This document shows, piece after piece, positions 16,665 through 26,113 of a stretch of 32,780 nucleotides of DNA. The notes under the pieces are model-generated. The model was not told the DNA's origin and made no database searches. It worked only from the letters and a program-made list of their open reading frames with translations. The stretch is from positions 1-32,780 of the forward strand of contig NZ_JABJWC010000042.1 of assembly GCF_013155395.1 (NCBI RefSeq). The letters run 5' to 3'. This DNA is from Komagataeibacter melomenusus. GTDB lineage: Bacteria; Pseudomonadota; Alphaproteobacteria; Acetobacterales; Acetobacteraceae. The position numbers were made by a program, and so were the translations under genes. Within the stretch, counting starts at the first letter, position 1. Each line of letters begins with the position of its first letter.

Positions 16665-19274
16665 ATGACATTTCCCTCTCCCGAAGGCGCCACACCCGCC
16701 ATGGCGCAGTGGTTTGCGCTCAAAGCCGAACACCCCGACGCCCTGCTGTTCTTCCGGATGGGAGATTTCTATGAACTCTTCTTCAACGATGCCGAAGCAG
16801 CAGCCTCCGCCCTTGATATCTCGCTCACCGCGCGCGGCACGCATGCAGGCCAGCCCATCGCCATGTGCGGGGTGCCGGTGCATGCGGCGCAGGCCTATCT
16901 GGCGCGGCTGATCCGCCGGGGCTTTCGCGTATCAGTAGCCGAGCAGACCGAGCAGCCGCGCAAGGGGCGACCGGCCTCCAAGGGCCCGCTGCGGCGCGAG
17001 GTCGTGCGCCTGATCACGCCCGGCACGCTGACGGAAGATGAACTGCTTGAAGCAGGCCGCCAGAACCTGCTGGCCTGCATCATCTGCCCCACCGGGCGCG
17101 ACGCGGGCGACCCTGGCCTTGCGTGGATCGATATTTCCACCGGCCTGTTCGAGACCGCAAGCGTGCCCGCGCACGACCTGCACGACCTGCTCGGCCGCCT
17201 CGACCCCGCCGAGATCCTGTGTGCGGATAACGTGGATCTGGGTGATTTCGCACCGCGCCGCACCCCCATCGTGCCACCGCCGGGTGCCCAGGCCGCCCGC
17301 ACCCGCATGGCCGAGGCCTTTGGCGTGGCCAGCCCCGATGCATTCGGCACCTTCAGCGATGCGGAGGCGCAGGCTGCCGCAGCAGCCCTGGACTACATCC
17401 GCCGCAGCCAGGCGGGCCAGTTGCCACGCCTGTCGCACCCCCGCCCCAGCGACAGCCAGGACGTGCTCGGCCTTGACCCCGCCACCCGCGCCAGCCTCGA
17501 CCTGCTGCGCACGCGTGATGGCACGACCGAGCACACCCTGTTTGCCGCCGTATCACGCACCGTGACCGCAGCCGGCAGCCGCATGCTGGCCGACTGGATC
17601 GCAGCGCCCCTGACCGACCCCGCGCGCATTGCCCGCAGGCAGGCCGGGTGGGTCTGGCTGCTTGACAGGCCGGGCGTGCGCGATGACCTGCGCACCCACC
17701 TGCGCACCGCCCCCGACATGGCCAGGGCGCTTGGCCGCCTCTCGCTCGGGCGCGGGCAGCCGCGTGATGCCGGGGCCATCCGGCTGGCGCTGCGCGTTGC
17801 GCGTGAAATCGGGCAGACCCTGAACCAGCAGGCGGACCTGCCGCCCTTGCTGGCCCTGGCCGTGGGCAACCTTGACCGCGCGCATGACCTTCAGGCCCTG
17901 CTGGAGCGCGCGCTGAGCGAAAACCCGCCCGCGCGCATGGATGAAGGCGGCACCATTGCCACGGGCTATGATGCGGAACTCGACGCCCAGCGCGAACTGC
18001 GCGATGGCAGCAAGCGCATCATCGCGGCCCTCCAGAAGGAATACGCGGAAGAATTCGGCATCGCCAACCTCAAGATCCGCCACCATGCCCAGCTTGGCTA
18101 CGTGATCGAGGTGCCTGCCGCAGCAGCAACCCGCCTGCGCGGGCGTGAAGACCTGATCATGCGGCAGGGCACGGCCAGTTCCAGCCGGTTCGCCACCGAG
18201 CGGCTGGCCAGCCTTGACCAGCAGATCGCCCAGGCCGCCGAGAACGCCGCCCTGCGCGAGCGCCACCTGTTTACGCAGGTCGTGGGCCACATCCTTGATG
18301 AAGCCGCCCTGCCGGACATGGCGGCTTCCCTTGCCGTGATCGACATCGTGCAGTCCTGCGCCGTGCTGGCGGGCGGCGGCGCATGGTGCTGCCCGGCGGT
18401 GGGCGATGATACGTCCTTCATCATCCGCGCGGGGCGCCACCCGGTGGTCGAGGCAGCCCTGCCGCGCAACACCCGCTTTACCCCCAATGACTGCGACCTC
18501 GAGCCCGACCACCGCATCATGCTGCTCACGGGGCCGAACATGGCGGGCAAGTCCACCTTCCTGCGGCAGGCGGCCCTTGCGGTGATCCTGGCGCAGGCGG
18601 GGCTGCCGGTGGCGGCAGCCAGCATGCGCCTTGGCGTGGTGGACCGGCTGTTCTCGCGCGTGGGCGCCGCCGATGACCTGGCGCGCGGGCGCTCGACCTT
18701 CATGGTGGAAATGACCGAGACGGCGGCCATCCTCAACCAGGCCGGCCCGCGTTCCCTTGTGGTGGTGGACGAGATCGGGCGCGGCACCTCCACGCTCGAC
18801 GGGCTGGCCATTGCCTAGGCCGTGCTGGAAACGCTGCATTCCACCCTGCGCTGCCGCGCCATATTCGCCACCCACTTCCATGAACTCGCCGAACTCGCCA
18901 ACACCATGCCCCGCCTCACCCCCCACACCATGAGCGTGCGCGAATGGAAGGGGCAGGTCATCTTCCAGCATGAAGTCGTGCCCGGCTCGGCGCGGCGCAG
19001 CTGGGGCGTGCATGTGGCGCGGCTTGCAGGCGTGCCCGAGCCCGTGGTGCGCCGCGCGGGCCGCCTTCTGGGCATGCTGGAAAAAGAACGCGGCAGGCAG
19101 GCTCCGCCGCTGCCGCTGTTCGAGCAGCAGGCCGAAGTAGCGCAAGACACGCCCGCGCAGGCCGCCGTGCCCCCCGCCGCCCTTGATATGCTCGAGACGC
19201 TGGACCCCGATGCGCTCAGCCCGCGCACGGCACTGGAAATGCTCTACAAACTCAAAAAACTGCTGAAACCCTGA
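16665..19274 (+). pseudogene. mutS: DNA mismatch-repair ATPase MutS, interrupted by an in-frame TAG
   Basis: MutS recognises mismatches and starts repair with MutL. The frame runs 870 codons but has TAG at 18816-18818 (codon 718), so the product is cut to 717 residues; the same frame then continues open for 152 codons. Before the stop are the mismatch-binding GDFYELF (33-39), Walker A GPNMAGKST (623-631) and Walker B VVVDEIGRGTS. After it lie the ATPase H-loop FATHFHEL (His 737), HVARLAG and the C-terminal dimer/tetramer region. The stop replaces the Trp usually found after the DGLxxA segment (TGG to TAG is one G-to-A change). Loss of the H-loop and composite ATPase site should inactivate it. 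Alternatives are sequencing error or amber suppression. The remnant after the stop shows no other decay, so the change is recent. Confidence 0.92.
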
Positions 19275-19359
19275 TACGGCTCTGGACCTGACCCCACCAA
19301 GGGCGGCACACTCCCCGACTGGATCATTTTCGCTACTTACAGGACGCCATCCGCCCACG

Positions 19360-22254
19360 ATGTCGAACGCTGCCCCCCTTCCCGCCTCCTCCGTCGAGGC
19401 GATGACCGACGCCCTCCATGCCGCCCTGTTCCCCACGGGGGAGCACGACGGCACGCGCGCCCTGCCCCCGCGTGAGGAGGCGATCGGGCTGTTCCGCCGC
19501 CACCTGTCGCGCTACCAGGCGCATGTGCGCGAGGAATTCGAGCAGCATCGGCTGGGGGGGGCTGAAGCGGGCAAGCTGCTCGCAGCCTATACCGATGGCA
19601 TGATCCGGGTGCTCGGCGCCTACGCCATGGCGCAGACCGGCATCGATTCGCAGCATGAGGCCCCGTTCGCCATCGCGGCCACCGGCGGCTACGGGCGCGG
19701 GCTGCTCGCCCCGTTCAGCGATATCGACCTTCTGTTCCTCACCCCCGATGCGCAGGGCGAGGACATGCGCGCCTGCGTGGAATACATCCTGTATTTCCTG
19801 TGGGACCTCGGGCTGAAGGTGGGGCACGCCACGCGCACCATCAACGAGTGTATTGCCGAGGCGGAAGCCGACACCACGGTGCGCACCACCCTGCTTGATG
19901 CGCGTATCCTGACCGGCAGCGAATCGCTGTTTTCCATGTTCCAGGCCCGCTACATCGTGGCCTGTGTCAAATCCGGGGCCGACCGCTTCATTACCGACAA
20001 GCGCCGCGAGCGCGCCGCCCGCCACCAGCGCTTTGGTGACAGCCCCTACCTTGTCGAACCCAACGTGAAGGAAGGCCGTGGCGGCCTGCGCGACCTGCAG
20101 ACGCTGTACTGGATGTGCCGCTACACCTTCGGCACGCGCCATGTCTCCGACCTGCTTGCCCCGGGCTTCAGCGAACTCGGCCTGCTGACCGAGCCCGAGG
20201 CCAAGCGCGCGCGCCGGGCATGGGACTTCCTGTGGCGGGTGCGTTTTCACCTGCATTACGTATCCGGCCGGGCGGAAGAGCGCCTGACATTTGACGTGCA
20301 GCCCGTGGTCGGCGGGCGCATGGGCTATACGCGCCACGGGCGGCAGGTGGGGGTGGAGCGCTTCATGCGCCACTACTTCCTGACCGTGCGCGAGGTCATG
20401 CGCCTGACGCTGGTGCTCGAGCCCGCCGTGCTGCGCCAGGCGCTCGGCCCGGTTGCCAACGCGCCCGAGGCCGACAGCCAGATGCGCGATGCGGGCTTTA
20501 CCGTGATCGATGGCCGCATCCTGCCCCAGCGCGGCACCTCGTTCGAGAATGAACCCATCCAGATGATGCGCCTGCTGGACTGGGCCAACAAGCGCAAGCT
20601 GCCCATCCACCCCATGGCCATGCACCAGCTCATCCGCTGGGAGCGCAAGGCGGCCAGCCTGCGTGGCGACCCCGAGACCGCGCGCATCTTCCTTGACCTG
20701 ATGTGTGGCGCGCCACCCGAGCGCCCGCAGCGCGCCCCGCGCGCGGAGGAGGAAAAGCCCGACGCCATTCCCAGCTTCCACCTGATGGATGAGGGGCGGC
20801 GCAAGGGCAACGCCTACTGGCTGCACATCCTCAACGAAACCGGGCTGATGGGCCGCCTGCTGCCCGACTGGTCGCGCGTGGTGGGGCAGATGCAGTTCGA
20901 TACCTACCATGTGTTCACGGTTGACGAGCACATCATCGATGCGCTGCGCATCCTTGGGCGGGTCGAGCATGGCCAGATGGCCGACGAGATTCCCATCGCC
21001 TACGACCTGGCGCGCAACCTGCATTCACGCCGGGCGCTGTACGTGGCGGTGATGCTGCATGACATCGCCAAGGGGCGCGGGGGCGACCATTCGGAAATCG
21101 GCTCGCAGATCGCGCTGTATGTCTGCCCCGAACTGGGCATGGACAGCGAGGAGACGGAAACCGTGTCATGGCTGGTGCTGCACCACCTGCTGCTCAGCCA
21201 CACCGCCTTCCAGCGCGATATCGACGACCCCAAGACCATCCTTGACCTTGCCGACATCATCCAGTCCCCCGAGCGGCTGCGGCTGCTGCTTCTGCTCACC
21301 ATCGTGGACATGCGCGCGGTTGGCCCGCGCGTGTGGAACGCGTGGAAGGCGACGCTGCTCAACGAGCTTTACATGCGCGTGGCCGAGGTACTCGAAGGCA
21401 GCCTCGCCACTACCGAGCGCGACGTGCGCGTGGAGCGCGCCAAGGCCGCCACCGCCCAATGGCTGGTGGAAGACGGCATGAACGAGGCCGACGTGCAGCA
21501 CTTCATGGGGCTGGGCTATGGCAGTTACTGGCTGTCCTTCGATCACGACACCCATGCCCGCCATGCCCTGCTGATTGGCGAATCCGAGCGACTCCACTCC
21601 CCCCTTACGGTCGAGACCCAGCCCCTGCCCGCGCGTGGCGTGACCGAGGTGACCATCTACGCCGCCGACCATCCGGGCCTGTTCTCGCGCATTGCGGGTG
21701 CGGTGGCCATTGCCGGGGCCTCGATCGTGGATGCGCGCATTCACACCATGACCAACGGCATGGCGCTCGACACGCTGTGGATTCAGGATGCAGGCGGCGC
21801 CGCGTTTGAGGAACCGCAGCAGCTTGCCCGCCTGTCGCTGCTGATCGAGCAGGCGCTGACCGGGCAGATCAACATCAACCGCGAGATTGCCCAGTGTGGC
21901 CGCAGGATTGCAGGCCGGCGCATGCGCGCGATCCATGTGCCGCCGCGCGTGGTGATCGACAATCGCGCGTCGAACACCTGCACGGTGGTCGAAATCAACG
22001 GGCGCGACCGCCCCGGCCTGCTGCATGACGTGACTGCGGCGCTGAGCGAGCAGAAACTCCAGATCGCCTCCGCCCACATCACCACCTATGGCGTGCGGGC
22101 GGTGGACGTATTTTATGTCAAGGACCTGTTCGGGCTGAAAATTACCGACAAGGGCCGCCTCGACCGCCTGCGCGCGGCCCTGCTGTCGGGCCTGCAGGAA
22201 GCCGAAGCCGCAGCCCAGCGCCGGTCATCCGAACTCGAATCCATCACCATCTGA
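19360..22254 (+). CDS. glnD: Bifunctional uridylyltransferase/uridylyl-removing enzyme GlnD
   Basis: GlnD is the nitrogen sensor that uridylylates PII proteins when glutamine is low and removes UMP when it is high. The 964 residues hold all four modules in order. The nucleotidyltransferase site is GGYGRGLLAPFSDIDLLFL (109-127). The HD hydrolase has VDEHIIDALR and LHDIAKGRGGDHS (His 567-Asp 568). The two glutamine-binding ACT domains begin near 763 (EVTIYAADHPGLF) and near 876 (VVEINGRDRPGLLHD). All catalytic residues I can check are present. The 3' end overlaps the stop region of the convergent TPR gene by 30 bases. Confidence 0.97.
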   Translation: MSNAAPLPASSVEAMTDALHAALFPTGEHDGTRALPPREEAIGLFRRHLSRYQAHVREEFEQHRLGGAEAGKLLAAYTDGMIRVLGAYAMAQTGIDSQHEAPFAIAATGGYGRGLLAPFSDIDLLFLTPDAQGEDMRACVEYILYFLWDLGLKVGHATRTINECIAEAEADTTVRTTLLDARILTGSESLFSMFQARYIVACVKSGADRFITDKRRERAARHQRFGDSPYLVEPNVKEGRGGLRDLQTLYWMCRYTFGTRHVSDLLAPGFSELGLLTEPEAKRARRAWDFLWRVRFHLHYVSGRAEERLTFDVQPVVGGRMGYTRHGRQVGVERFMRHYFLTVREVMRLTLVLEPAVLRQALGPVANAPEADSQMRDAGFTVIDGRILPQRGTSFENEPIQMMRLLDWANKRKLPIHPMAMHQLIRWERKAASLRGDPETARIFLDLMCGAPPERPQRAPRAEEEKPDAIPSFHLMDEGRRKGNAYWLHILNETGLMGRLLPDWSRVVGQMQFDTYHVFTVDEHIIDALRILGRVEHGQMADEIPIAYDLARNLHSRRALYVAVMLHDIAKGRGGDHSEIGSQIALYVCPELGMDSEETETVSWLVLHHLLLSHTAFQRDIDDPKTILDLADIIQSPERLRLLLLLTIVDMRAVGPRVWNAWKATLLNELYMRVAEVLEGSLATTERDVRVERAKAATAQWLVEDGMNEADVQHFMGLGYGSYWLSFDHDTHARHALLIGESERLHSPLTVETQPLPARGVTEVTIYAADHPGLFSRIAGAVAIAGASIVDARIHTMTNGMALDTLWIQDAGGAAFEEPQQLARLSLLIEQALTGQININREIAQCGRRIAGRRMRAIHVPPRVVIDNRASNTCTVVEINGRDRPGLLHDVTAALSEQKLQIASAHITTYGVRAVDVFYVKDLFGLKITDKGRLDRLRAALLSGLQEAEAAAQRRSSELESITI

Positions 22255-24210
22255 CCGCCCGCGCTGCCTGACCCAGCCCCGCAGCGCGGTTACGAGGGCC
22301 GCGATGACCGGCTGCCAGGCCCGCTCAGGCAGTTGCAGCACGGGCTGGCGCAGCACGCGCAGCCCCCCGTACCACTGGCTGGCCGGGGCTGGCACAGCAT
22401 GACCCGGCATGCAAACGGGCGGGCAGATACCCCCGGCCTGCGCCGCATCAAAGGCTGCTGACCACCGCCAGTCCCCCCCAAAACGGCTGAGCAGCCAGAC
22501 CGGGCAGCCCATGGCCCCTGCCAGATGGGCAGCGAGCGTATCGACACTGATGACCAGATCCAGCGTGGCGATCAGGCGGGATGTTTCAAGCAGGTCCGCA
22601 TCGCCCGCCAGTTCATGGCGCATGAAAACCGGGTCCTGCGCAGGGTTGTGGTCAGGGCGCAGCGCGATGAACGTCACCCCCTCAACCTGCGCCAGCGGGG
22701 CCAGTGCGCCTGCTGCAATCGAACGCCGCGCATCAAAACGGTAGGCGGCATTGCCCGCAAAACACAGCCCGATCCGCAACGGCGCCGCATGCTCTCGCGG
22801 TTGCCACGCCGCCTGCCCCAGATAAGGCCGGAACGGGCCCACTGCACGCACGCCCAGCAGGGCAGGCAGGCTGAACAGGTCGCACTGGCATGCCACGCCC
22901 TGGTAGTCATTTTTATCAGGGGTGATAATTTCAATAAGGTACGGCGCCCTTTCACCCGCTGCCTGCCCCAGTGTTGCAGCCAGACGGCGCAGGGCAGGCG
23001 GCACCTCCAGCACCACCGGCACGCGCCTTGCCGCCAGCAGCACATAGCGCAGGAAATGCACCGCATCGCCCAGCCCCTGCCCCATCGTGACCAGCAGCCT
23101 GCGCCCCGAGGGCAGCGCCTGCCCCTGCCAGCGCGGCAGGCGCTGCGTGGCGGGCGGCTGCGGCATGAAGCCGAGGCGGGACTCCCACAATGCCCAGCCC
23201 TGCGCCAGATCGCCTTCGGCCAGTCGCGCCACGCCCAGGTTGAACCGCGCGCGCGAAAGCGTTGCCGGATCGGGCGCGGGGTGCCGGGCAAGCAAAGCCT
23301 CACAGGCCGCGCGGGCCTGCGCGTGCTGACCGGATTCAAACAGGGCGGTGGCGTGGTTCAGCGCGATGCGGGCATCGCCCCTTTGCGCGCGGCAGGCATC
23401 GGCCAGCACGGCCTGCGCGGCGGCCATCTCTCCCAGCGCCATCAGGGTCAGGCCGAGATTGTTTGCCGTTTCGGGCGCACGGTCATGGCGCAGGGCCACG
23501 CGCAGCATGGCCGCCGCCGGGCGCAGGCGGCCCGCGGCAAACAGCAATGCGCCAAGGGTGGCAAGGGCCTGCCCGTCGCACCCGTCATGGGCCAGAAGCC
23601 GGCGCAGCACGGTTTCCGCCTCTTCCCTGTGGTCATGGGCCAGCAGCATGCCCACCAGTTCATGAATCACGACGCCATCATGCGGGGCGCTGGCCGCCAC
23701 GTGGCGCATCTGTGCCAGCGCTGCCTCGCCCCGCCCGCGCCGCCACCAGAAACGCGCCTGCGCCACGCGCGCGGGCACCCCGCCCACGGCCACGGCCTGC
23801 GCATGGGCCACCACTGCCGCCGCGAGATCACCCGTGCGCTCCATGATCTCGGCGCAGGCCAGCATGATCGCGCCATCATCGGGGCTGTGCAGGCAGGCCG
23901 TGCGGATTGCGGCCCGCGCGGCGGCATGATGCCCGCAGGCCAGCAGCGCACGGGCCAGCACCTCATGATATGACCCCAGACGGGGATGGTCCGGCGGCGC
24001 CACGAACCGCGCGCGCCCGGCAAGGCTGATGGCACGATCCGCCCGGCCAAGGGCCAGCGCGATACAGGCAAGCCCATGCAGGGCGTCAGGGTCATCGGGC
24101 CAGAACCCCAGCATGGCGGCAAAACAGGCGCGCGCGCCCGCCATGTCGCCCGCCCGCAGCGCCACCTGCCCGCGTGCGAGCAGGTCGGCGCGCCCCGTCA
24201 CAGCATTCAT
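22225..24210 (-). CDS. TPR-repeat protein with a glycosyltransferase-like C-terminal domain
   Basis: The first 350 or so residues are alanine-rich helical repeats of the tetratricopeptide type (for example GRADLLARGQVALRAGDMAG, and several segments of the form A-x-NNLGLTLMALGEMAAA). The C-terminal 300 residues resemble the GT9/heptosyltransferase-like domain often fused to TPRs in Acetobacteraceae: LLVTMGQGLGDAVHFLRY and, near 550-570, LDLVISVDTLAAHLAGAMG with CPVWLL. The donor sugar and target are unknown. The ATG at 24210 is chosen because AGGGGAGG lies 8 bases upstream; a longer reading would run into a palindromic element. It overlaps glnD by 30 bases tail to tail. Confidence 0.75.
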   Translation of the reverse strand: MNAVTGRADLLARGQVALRAGDMAGARACFAAMLGFWPDDPDALHGLACIALALGRADRAISLAGRARFVAPPDHPRLGSYHEVLARALLACGHHAAARAAIRTACLHSPDDGAIMLACAEIMERTGDLAAAVVAHAQAVAVGGVPARVAQARFWWRRGRGEAALAQMRHVAASAPHDGVVIHELVGMLLAHDHREEAETVLRRLLAHDGCDGQALATLGALLFAAGRLRPAAAMLRVALRHDRAPETANNLGLTLMALGEMAAAQAVLADACRAQRGDARIALNHATALFESGQHAQARAACEALLARHPAPDPATLSRARFNLGVARLAEGDLAQGWALWESRLGFMPQPPATQRLPRWQGQALPSGRRLLVTMGQGLGDAVHFLRYVLLAARRVPVVLEVPPALRRLAATLGQAAGERAPYLIEIITPDKNDYQGVACQCDLFSLPALLGVRAVGPFRPYLGQAAWQPREHAAPLRIGLCFAGNAAYRFDARRSIAAGALAPLAQVEGVTFIALRPDHNPAQDPVFMRHELAGDADLLETSRLIATLDLVISVDTLAAHLAGAMGCPVWLLSRFGGDWRWSAAFDAAQAGGICPPVCMPGHAVPAPASQWYGGLRVLRQPVLQLPERAWQPVIAALVTALRGWVRQRGRSDGDGFEFG

Positions 24211-24280
24211 GGCATGTGCCTCCCCTTTGCATGGCACGACAGGACTCCATGCGGGCAGGGCGGTTAAGAAAGGGTGTGCC

Positions 24281-24352
24281 GTGAGCATTTTTTTGAACAA
24301 AGTGGAGGGGTCTTCGAGGCTTTTTGAAAAAAGCTTCACCAAGAACTTTCTT
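24281..24352. repeat. Palindromic element copy E (degenerate)
   Basis: Hairpin 1 is preserved with one G-T pair (GAGGCTTTTT 24316-24325 with AAAAAGCTTC 24328-24337), as is the outer arm CACCAAGAACTTTC. The hairpin-2 half is reduced to a T-run without the GCCGCC stem. It sits in the divergent gap between the TPR gene and the carboxypeptidase gene. Confidence 0.7.
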
Positions 24353-24395
24353 ATGTTTTACAGACAATGAGCATGATTTTTACGCAGGAGCGCGC

Positions 24396-25916
24396 ATGAA
24401 CATCCCATCCCGCCCGACCGGCCAGCAGGCCTATGACATCCTGCGCCAGCGTTTTGCCCGCATGGGGCAGATCCGCAACGCACTCGGCATTCTGGGGTGG
24501 GACAAGGACACCATGATGCCCGCAGGCGCCGCCGACAGCCGCGCCGAGAGCATCGCCACCCTTGCCGTGCTCTCGCATGAACTCATGACCGCGCCCGACA
24601 TGCCCGACCTGCTGGCCCGCGCAGCCCCCGGTGATGACGCCATGGCCACGGCCAACCTGACCGAGATGCGCCGCCAGCATGCGCATGCCGCCGCCGTGCC
24701 AGGTGAGTTGGTGGAGGCCACATCCCGCGCCGCCTCGCGCTGCGAGATGGCCTGGCGCACCGCGCGGCAGAACAGTGACTTCGCCTCCCTGCTGCCGCAC
24801 CTGCAAACGGTGCTGGAGTGCACCCGCGCGGTCGCTGCCGCCAAGGCCGGGGCGCTTGGCCTTTCCCCCTATGATGCGCTGCTTGACCAGTATGATGCGG
24901 GCACAAGGCAGGCGGATATCGACCCCGTCTTTGCCGAACTGGCCAGCGAACTGCCCGACCTGATCGCAACCGCGCTGGAGCACCAGAAAAGCCTGCCCGC
25001 GCCCATCGCCCCCACCGGGCCGTTCGCCGTGCCCGCGCAGGAAAAACTGGGCCGCGAGACCATGGCCGCCCTGGGCTTTGACATGCAGCGCGGGCGGCTT
25101 GATGTCAGCCTGCATCCGTTTTGTGGCGGGGCAGAGGATGACGTGCGCATCACCACCCGTTACGAGCACGATGACTGCATCAATGCGCTGATGGGCATCG
25201 TGCACGAGACCGGCCATGCACTGTATGAGCAGGGCCTGCCGAAAGACTGGCGCGCCCAGCCCGTGGGCGAGGCGCGCGGCATGAGCCTGCATGAAAGCCA
25301 GTCCCTGCTGATGGAAATGCAGGTCGCCCGCAGCCGCCCCTTCATGGACTGGATGGCCCCGCGCCTGCGTGCCGCTTTTGCCGACAGCGGTGACGATGCG
25401 GCGTGGGGGGCGGACAACCTGCACCGTCTTGTCACCCGCGTGCGGCCCGGCTTCATCCGCGTGGATGCCGATGAGGTCACCTATCCCGCCCATATTCTCG
25501 TGCGCTACGAGATGGAAACCGCGCTGATTGCAGGCACAATGAAGCTGGCCGACCTGCCCGAGGCCTTCAACGCCCGCATTCACGACCTGCTGGGCCTGAA
25601 GGTGCCCGAAGACCGTCTGGGCTGCCTGCAGGACATTCACTGGCCATCGGGCTCGTGGGGGTATTTTCCCACCTATACGCTGGGCGCGATCATTGCTGCG
25701 CAGTTGCGCGAGGCCGCCGGGCGTGACAACCCCGCCATCATGCCCGCCATTGCGAAGGGCGATTTCACGCCCCTGCTCGACTGGCTGCGCCCGCGCATCC
25801 ATGCCCGTGGCAGCGCGGCGAGCACAAAGGAGATCGTGCGCGACGCTACGGGAGCGGTGCCCAATACCGGGCCATACCTGCGCCACCTGCGGGAGCGTTA
25901 CTGCGCGCAGGTTTGA
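24396..25916 (+). CDS. Carboxypeptidase M32 (Taq-type metallocarboxypeptidase)
   Basis: This cytosolic zinc carboxypeptidase of the thermostable Taq family removes residues from peptide C-termini. The zinc site HETGH is at 270-274, in GIVHETGHALYEQGLP, and the third ligand is Glu 300 in the family motif HESQS. Further family segments are DVRITTRYEHDD, VRPGFIRVDADEVTYPAHI and HWPSGSWGYFPTYTLGA. The ATG at 24396 gives 506 residues, the usual size, and has GCAGGAG 5 bases upstream; the earlier ATG at 24324 would translate repeat sequence. No signal peptide is seen. It diverges from the TPR gene across a degenerate palindromic element. Confidence 0.95.
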   Translation: MNIPSRPTGQQAYDILRQRFARMGQIRNALGILGWDKDTMMPAGAADSRAESIATLAVLSHELMTAPDMPDLLARAAPGDDAMATANLTEMRRQHAHAAAVPGELVEATSRAASRCEMAWRTARQNSDFASLLPHLQTVLECTRAVAAAKAGALGLSPYDALLDQYDAGTRQADIDPVFAELASELPDLIATALEHQKSLPAPIAPTGPFAVPAQEKLGRETMAALGFDMQRGRLDVSLHPFCGGAEDDVRITTRYEHDDCINALMGIVHETGHALYEQGLPKDWRAQPVGEARGMSLHESQSLLMEMQVARSRPFMDWMAPRLRAAFADSGDDAAWGADNLHRLVTRVRPGFIRVDADEVTYPAHILVRYEMETALIAGTMKLADLPEAFNARIHDLLGLKVPEDRLGCLQDIHWPSGSWGYFPTYTLGAIIAAQLREAAGRDNPAIMPAIAKGDFTPLLDWLRPRIHARGSAASTKEIVRDATGAVPNTGPYLRHLRERYCAQV

Positions 25917-25930
25917 CCCCTTGAATTCAT

Positions 25931-26010
25931 AAAAGGCTTCGGGTGCCGCTTTTTTTCAAGAAAGCGGTATCTGTCGAAGCTTTTTGAAAAAAGCTTCACC
26001 AAAAACTTTT
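25931..26010. repeat. Palindromic element copy F (complete, left arm diverged)
   Basis: The orientation is that of copy D. A diverged left arm ends in GGGTG. Hairpin 2 is GCCGCTTTTTTT with AAGAAAGCGGT. Hairpin 1 is perfect (GAAGCTTTTT 25976-25985 with AAAAAGCTTC 25988-25997). The right arm is CACCAAAAACTTTT. It lies 15 bases after the carboxypeptidase stop. Confidence 0.88.
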
Positions 26011-26113
26011 CCGGTTTTTATCGATGCATCTCAGGAGCACGATTGTCGGTCAGGGCGGGCATGCCGCATCATGCCCTTGCCATCCGCCCCCGTTCGTGAC
26101 GAGATAAGGCGCG

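Noticed and set aside
18816-18818. TAG in mutS as recoding (pyrrolysine or programmed readthrough).
   Set aside because: The position is a normal Trp in the family, no recoding structure follows, and no pyrrolysine genes are visible; nonsense mutation or sequence error is simpler.
24324-24395. Upstream start for the carboxypeptidase, and the matching ATG at 24342 for the TPR protein.
   Set aside because: Both extensions translate the palindromic element; downstream ATGs at 24396 and 24210 have strong ribosome sites and give normal lengths.
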